A stretch of DNA of 64,000 nt, taken from the NCBI RefSeq assembly GCF_004331465.1, contig NZ_SJKB01000001.1:1178001-1242000 (forward strand), written 5' to 3'. A program made the translations under genes and the position numbers. Below the pieces are notes generated by a model. That model was not told the DNA's origin. It made no database searches and was given only the letters and a program-made list of their open reading frames with translations. The stretch is from Kribbella pittospori. GTDB lineage: Bacteria > Actinomycetota > Actinomycetes > Propionibacteriales > Kribbellaceae. Below are positions 60,991 through 64,000 of the stretch, in pieces (the first letter of the stretch is position 1; each line of letters begins with the position of its first letter).

Positions 60991-61764
60991 CTAGCGGATG
61001 ATTTCCACCAGGCGTAGGGCCTCCGTCGGGCCCTTCACCGACAGCTCGGCGACCTGGCCGATGCCGCGGACGTAGTACTTGTTGTCCAGGACGTCAGGTT
61101 CGAGAGCGTTGGTTTCGGCGGTTCTGAGGGCGTGGTGGAAGGTGCCCAGCGGGACCCTGACGGTTGTGTTGCGGGCGACGACCCAGAAGACGTCCTCGGC
61201 CTGGCCCGCGTACCACTCCTGGCGGAACTTGCGGCCGAGCTGTGGATGGGCCTGCATGAAGACGCCGGGCTGGGCGCCGTCGATGCCGGCGTGGAACGAT
61301 CCTTCGGTGCTGACGACCCGGCCGCGGGCGTCGAGCTCGGCAGTGTCCTCGCCGAAGTACCAGACGTTGCCGCAGCGGTCCTGGGCGTAGTAGTCGCTGG
61401 TCCGCTCGGTCAGCACGTTGTTCAGGTACAACCGGTCCTCGACGACCCGGGTCCGGACGCCGTCCACGAGCCTGGTGCGTGACGTCGTGACGACGATGTC
61501 GAGCGCCTTCTCGCCGTCCTTGACGCCGGTGGACACCAGCGTGCGCCCGGGTGTGAGCGGGAACCACGGATTGGTCACGTGCGGCGAGAAGTCGCGCGGG
61601 TTGATCTTCGGGTGATACCGGCTACCGGGACCGAAGACCGGCAGCTTGCAGACCGCCGGGTGATGGTCCGGTGGTGGTCGATGGGCGGAGCTGACCGCCG
61701 GGGTGGAGCCGACGAGCAGAGCCGTCGCCGTGAGCACGACACCGGGTTTGAGCCAACCGAACAT
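60991..61764 (-). CDS. Secreted protein of unknown function
   Basis: A 257-residue protein with a signal peptide (KPGVVLTATALLVGSTPAVSSA, cleavage near AHR). The mature part contains PHVTNPWFPLTPGRTLVSTG, RTRVVEDRLYLNNVLTERTSD, YAQDRCGNVWYFGEDTAELD and a C-terminal NKYYVRGIGQVAELSVKG, a beta-rich pattern seen in uncharacterised actinobacterial exported proteins. Function unknown. It is convergent with the large unknown gene (6-nt gap) and divergent from the siderophore operon, so it may share that intergenic control region. Confidence 0.75.
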   Translation of the reverse strand: MFGWLKPGVVLTATALLVGSTPAVSSAHRPPPDHHPAVCKLPVFGPGSRYHPKINPRDFSPHVTNPWFPLTPGRTLVSTGVKDGEKALDIVVTTSRTRLVDGVRTRVVEDRLYLNNVLTERTSDYYAQDRCGNVWYFGEDTAELDARGRVVSTEGSFHAGIDGAQPGVFMQAHPQLGRKFRQEWYAGQAEDVFWVVARNTTVRVPLGTFHHALRTAETNALEPDVLDNKYYVRGIGQVAELSVKGPTEALRLVEIIR

Positions 61765-61885
61765 GATCAGTGCTCCCTTCGTTCACCCTCACCCTGCGAC
61801 CGGCTCGCTGAACCAGGCCTGAACCCGTGACGATGCCCACTCCTTGAGTGGCGGAGTTGACACGGTGTGTGAGGCGGGACAAAAG

Positions 61886-61917
61886 TTAGGCCTGCCTTAG
61901 TAAGGCTTGCCTTACTC
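61886..61917. promoter_or_regulatory. Double iron box (IdeR/DmdR type) before the siderophore operon
   Basis: TTAGGCCTGCCTTAGTAA (61886-61903) overlaps a second near-palindrome AGTAAGGCTTGCCTTACT (61899-61916). Both resemble the TTAGGTTAG-type iron box of actinobacterial IdeR/DmdR repressors. They end 24 nt before the GTG of the decarboxylase gene, consistent with iron-dependent repression of siderophore synthesis. Confidence 0.8.
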
Positions 61918-61940
61918 GACAACTTTCCCCGGGAGATCTG

Positions 61941-63431
61941 GTGCCGCATCCTGCGCGTCTGACCGCGTTGCCCTCGCCTGTGCGCAACCCGTTCGACTCC
62001 GCGTGGCCGTTCGCCTCGACCGTGTCCGATCGTGACCGAGGGCCGCTCCCGCACGGATCGCCGGCCGAGGTACTGCGCCGGATCGCCGAGGTGCTGGGCG
62101 AGCCGCGGGTGCCGTCGACCGGGGTCGGCGAGTCCGCCGCGCTGGACCTGATCGCTGGGCTGCTCGACGAGCACGGGATCGACCTGAGCCACCCGCACGC
62201 GGCCGCGCATCTGCAGCCGCCGGTGCTGCAGGTAGCGGTCGACGCCGACGCGCTGGCGTCCGCGAGCAACGCCTCGATGGACACCTACGACTCCGGTCCG
62301 GCGACGCTCGCGATCGAGCAGTGGGTGGTGAAGGCGCTGGCCGGCCTGGCCGGCTTCGGTCCGCAGGCGGACGGCGTACTGACGCCGGGCGGCTCGATCT
62401 CGAACCTGCTGGCCGTGCTGATCGCGCGCGACAGTGCCGGCGCCGCGACCGGGATCGACGTACGGCGCAACGGCGTACAGGGACTCGATCGGCCGGTCGT
62501 GTTCTGCTCGGAGCTCGCCCACTTCTCGGTCCAGCGAGCCTGCGCCGCTCTCGGGCTCGGTGAGGAGGCGGCGATCACGATCGGCTCCGACGAGGAGTTC
62601 CGGATGCGCACCGACGTACTGGCCGACGAGTTGGCCAAGCCGGGTCGTACGCCGGTCGCCGTGATCGCCACGGCCGGTACGACGGACTTCGGCTCGATCG
62701 ACCCGATCGCGCCGATCGTCGAGCTGGCCCGGCGGTACGGCGCCTGGGTGCACGTGGACGCGGCGTACGGGTTCGGGGCGCTGTTCTCCGACCGGCTCGC
62801 CCCGCTGCTGGCCGATCTGTCGCACGCTGACTCGGTCACGCTCGACCTGCACAAGATCGGCTGGCAGCCGGCCGCGACCAGCGTGCTGCTGGTGGCCGAT
62901 CGGAACCGGTTCGGGGCGTTCGGCCGCTCGGTCGACTACCTGAATCCGGCCGACGACATTGACTCCGGACTGGACGGGTTGCTCGGCCGCAGTCTGCAGA
63001 CCACCCGCCGTCCGGACGCGGTGAAAGTCGCGACCACACTGACGGCATACGGGCGGCCCGGTCTGGGCACAATGCTCGACACCTGTCACGAGCTCGCACA
63101 CGCCGCCGCGGCCCGGGTCGTTGCCGACAGCAACCTCGAGTTGCTGGCGCCGGTGACCCTGACCACGGTGCTGTTCCGGGTCGCCGGGCAGGGCCTGGAC
63201 GCGGCCGCGGCGGACGCTCTCCAGGGTGAGGTACGGCGCCGGTTGCTGACGTCCGGGCGGGTCCTGATCGGCCGGACCACGCTGCCGGCTCGCGGCGGCC
63301 GCCCGGCGGTGGTCGCGTTGAAGCTGACGCTGCTGAACCCGAATGCCACCGCGACGGACATCGAGGACCTCCTCGATCAAGTCGTGGCCACCGGCCACGA
63401 CGTCCTGGCGGAGAGCGAAGGAGCCGCGTGA
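61941..63431 (+). CDS. PLP-dependent amino acid decarboxylase (DesA / diaminobutyrate decarboxylase-like)
   Basis: A 496-residue group II PLP decarboxylase. SGPATLAIEQWVVKAL, LTPGGSISNLLAVLIAR, the cofactor-stacking region CSELAHFSVQRA, VHVDAAYGFGALFS (PLP Asp) and the Schiff-base Lys in LDLHKIGWQP are all present. In siderophore operons such enzymes make cadaverine or diaminopropane from lysine or diaminobutyrate; the IucA/IucC gene directly after it supports a hydroxamate siderophore. The start is a GTG with CGGGAGA upstream. The substrate cannot be fixed from sequence. Confidence 0.9.
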   Translation: MPHPARLTALPSPVRNPFDSAWPFASTVSDRDRGPLPHGSPAEVLRRIAEVLGEPRVPSTGVGESAALDLIAGLLDEHGIDLSHPHAAAHLQPPVLQVAVDADALASASNASMDTYDSGPATLAIEQWVVKALAGLAGFGPQADGVLTPGGSISNLLAVLIARDSAGAATGIDVRRNGVQGLDRPVVFCSELAHFSVQRACAALGLGEEAAITIGSDEEFRMRTDVLADELAKPGRTPVAVIATAGTTDFGSIDPIAPIVELARRYGAWVHVDAAYGFGALFSDRLAPLLADLSHADSVTLDLHKIGWQPAATSVLLVADRNRFGAFGRSVDYLNPADDIDSGLDGLLGRSLQTTRRPDAVKVATTLTAYGRPGLGTMLDTCHELAHAAAARVVADSNLELLAPVTLTTVLFRVAGQGLDAAAADALQGEVRRRLLTSGRVLIGRTTLPARGGRPAVVALKLTLLNPNATATDIEDLLDQVVATGHDVLAESEGAA

Positions 63432-64000
63432 CCTCATCGAACTCGTCCGATCCATCGACCTCATCGACGTCGTCGATCGCAACGGCTGTTGCGGCCCATC
63501 TCAACGCGATCCTGCGGTGCTACACGCGGGAGACGTCCGTGCCGGTCGCGGTCGGTCCGCTGAATCTGGCGGTTGGTGACTCGACGGTGACCGCGCGGGT
63601 GGAGCACGCGTCTCGGACCGGGTTGCACCAGTTCACCGACGTACGGCTGGACGGCGTACCGCCGGCTCCGGAGGAGCTGGTCCGGGTGTTGTCGGCCGAC
63701 GCCGACCCGGCCGAGATCGATGACCTGGCGGCGCGTACGGCGGAATCGGTCCGGAACGTCGCGCGGTTCGTCGATGAAGCCGACGGTGAGCGTGGACCAG
63801 GTCGCTTCCTGGAGGTCGAGCAGGCGCTGCTGTTCGGTCACCTGAATCACCCGGCGCCGAAGAGCCGGGACGGATTGAGCGGCGACGAGCTGGCGGCGTA
63901 CTCGCCGGAGCTCGGCGGCCGCTTCGCAGTGCACTGGTTCGAGGCCGACGCCGAGCTGGTGTCGTCGGACCAGGTGGCCGGCGCGCCCTCGTTGCGGGGT
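63428..64000 (+). CDS. IucA/IucC family siderophore synthetase, N-terminal part (runs off the window)
   Basis: A GTG overlapping the decarboxylase stop (GTGA) opens a frame that continues to the window edge, giving 191 residues. A Ser/Thr-rich N-terminal stretch is followed by FLEVEQALLFGHLNHPAPKSRDG and SPELGGRFAVHWFEAD, matching the ATP-binding HPxPKSR region of NIS synthetases. These enzymes join carboxylic acids to amines or hydroxamates. The tight coupling to the decarboxylase and the iron boxes indicates an iron-regulated siderophore operon. Confidence 0.85.
   Translation, partial: MTSSNSSDPSTSSTSSIATAVAAHLNAILRCYTRETSVPVAVGPLNLAVGDSTVTARVEHASRTGLHQFTDVRLDGVPPAPEELVRVLSADADPAEIDDLAARTAESVRNVARFVDEADGERGPGRFLEVEQALLFGHLNHPAPKSRDGLSGDELAAYSPELGGRFAVHWFEADAELVSSDQVAGAPSLRG

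Overview
The window is high-GC DNA with dense, often overlapping operons, many GTG starts, IdeR/DmdR-type iron boxes, a TCGAAC-N4-GTTCGA SOS box and the conserved actinobacterial block pgsA-like / DUF881 / small basic protein / DUF881 / gcvH / garA / merR / DUF151 / merR / gcvP. This points to an actinobacterium, most likely a Nocardioides/Kribbella-type soil organism (genus is inference). I saw no rRNA, CRISPR array, prophage or insertion sequence.

Layout. 1-3.3 kb: end of a DUF3500 gene and two tandem secreted vanadium-haloperoxidase-like proteins, one with a degraded vanadate site. 3.4-7.3 kb: a cobalamin riboswitch and cobN, followed by surE. 8.1-11.9 kb: a BKACE-type lyase and a large LuxR-family ATPase regulator, both on the minus strand. 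12-17.8 kb: a second cobalamin riboswitch driving a chelatase AAA/VWA fusion, cobO, cobB and an unusual CobE-BluB fusion. 17.8-25.7 kb: a LURP-one-like protein, a strong terminator, an RseB/LolA-like secreted protein with an ABC-2 exporter, an rRNA methyltransferase, a divergent azoreductase/MarR pair and a DesK-like two-component system.

26-37.1 kb: a catabolic gene cluster. It holds an NMT1-like ABC importer, an Ldh-type dehydrogenase, a Rid protein, an FAH-family enzyme, an SDR, a PheA/TfdB-type flavin monooxygenase, a cupin, an ACMSD-like amidohydrolase, a quinone-reductase-like MDR and two paralogous FCD-type GntR regulators. A shared 12-mer (TGATCARATATC) precedes its first gene and its distal MDR gene. 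The substrate cannot be read from the sequence, though an aromatic or heteroaromatic compound is likely.

37-46.4 kb: assorted enzymes, an SOS-controlled imuA'-imuB translesion pair, an MDR enzyme, a VOC protein, a HExxH protease-like protein, a methyltransferase and an ECF42-type sigma factor with its YCII partner. Next to the last pair is a 23-bp perfect hairpin. 46.6-56 kb: the conserved membrane-lipid / glycine cleavage / GarA / MerR block, with a glycine riboswitch before gcvP. 56-61.8 kb: a serine hydrolase, a TPR-like membrane protein, and a large protein of unknown function whose 5' region contains a 71-nt cloverleaf with four perfect stems resembling a tRNA, plus a secreted protein. 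61.9 kb to the end: an iron-box-controlled siderophore operon (DesA-like decarboxylase and the start of an IucA/IucC synthetase).

The most unusual items are the tRNA-like element joined to an uncharacterised 724-764 residue protein, the CobE-BluB-unknown three-part protein, and the uncharacterised catabolic cluster with its putative shared operator.
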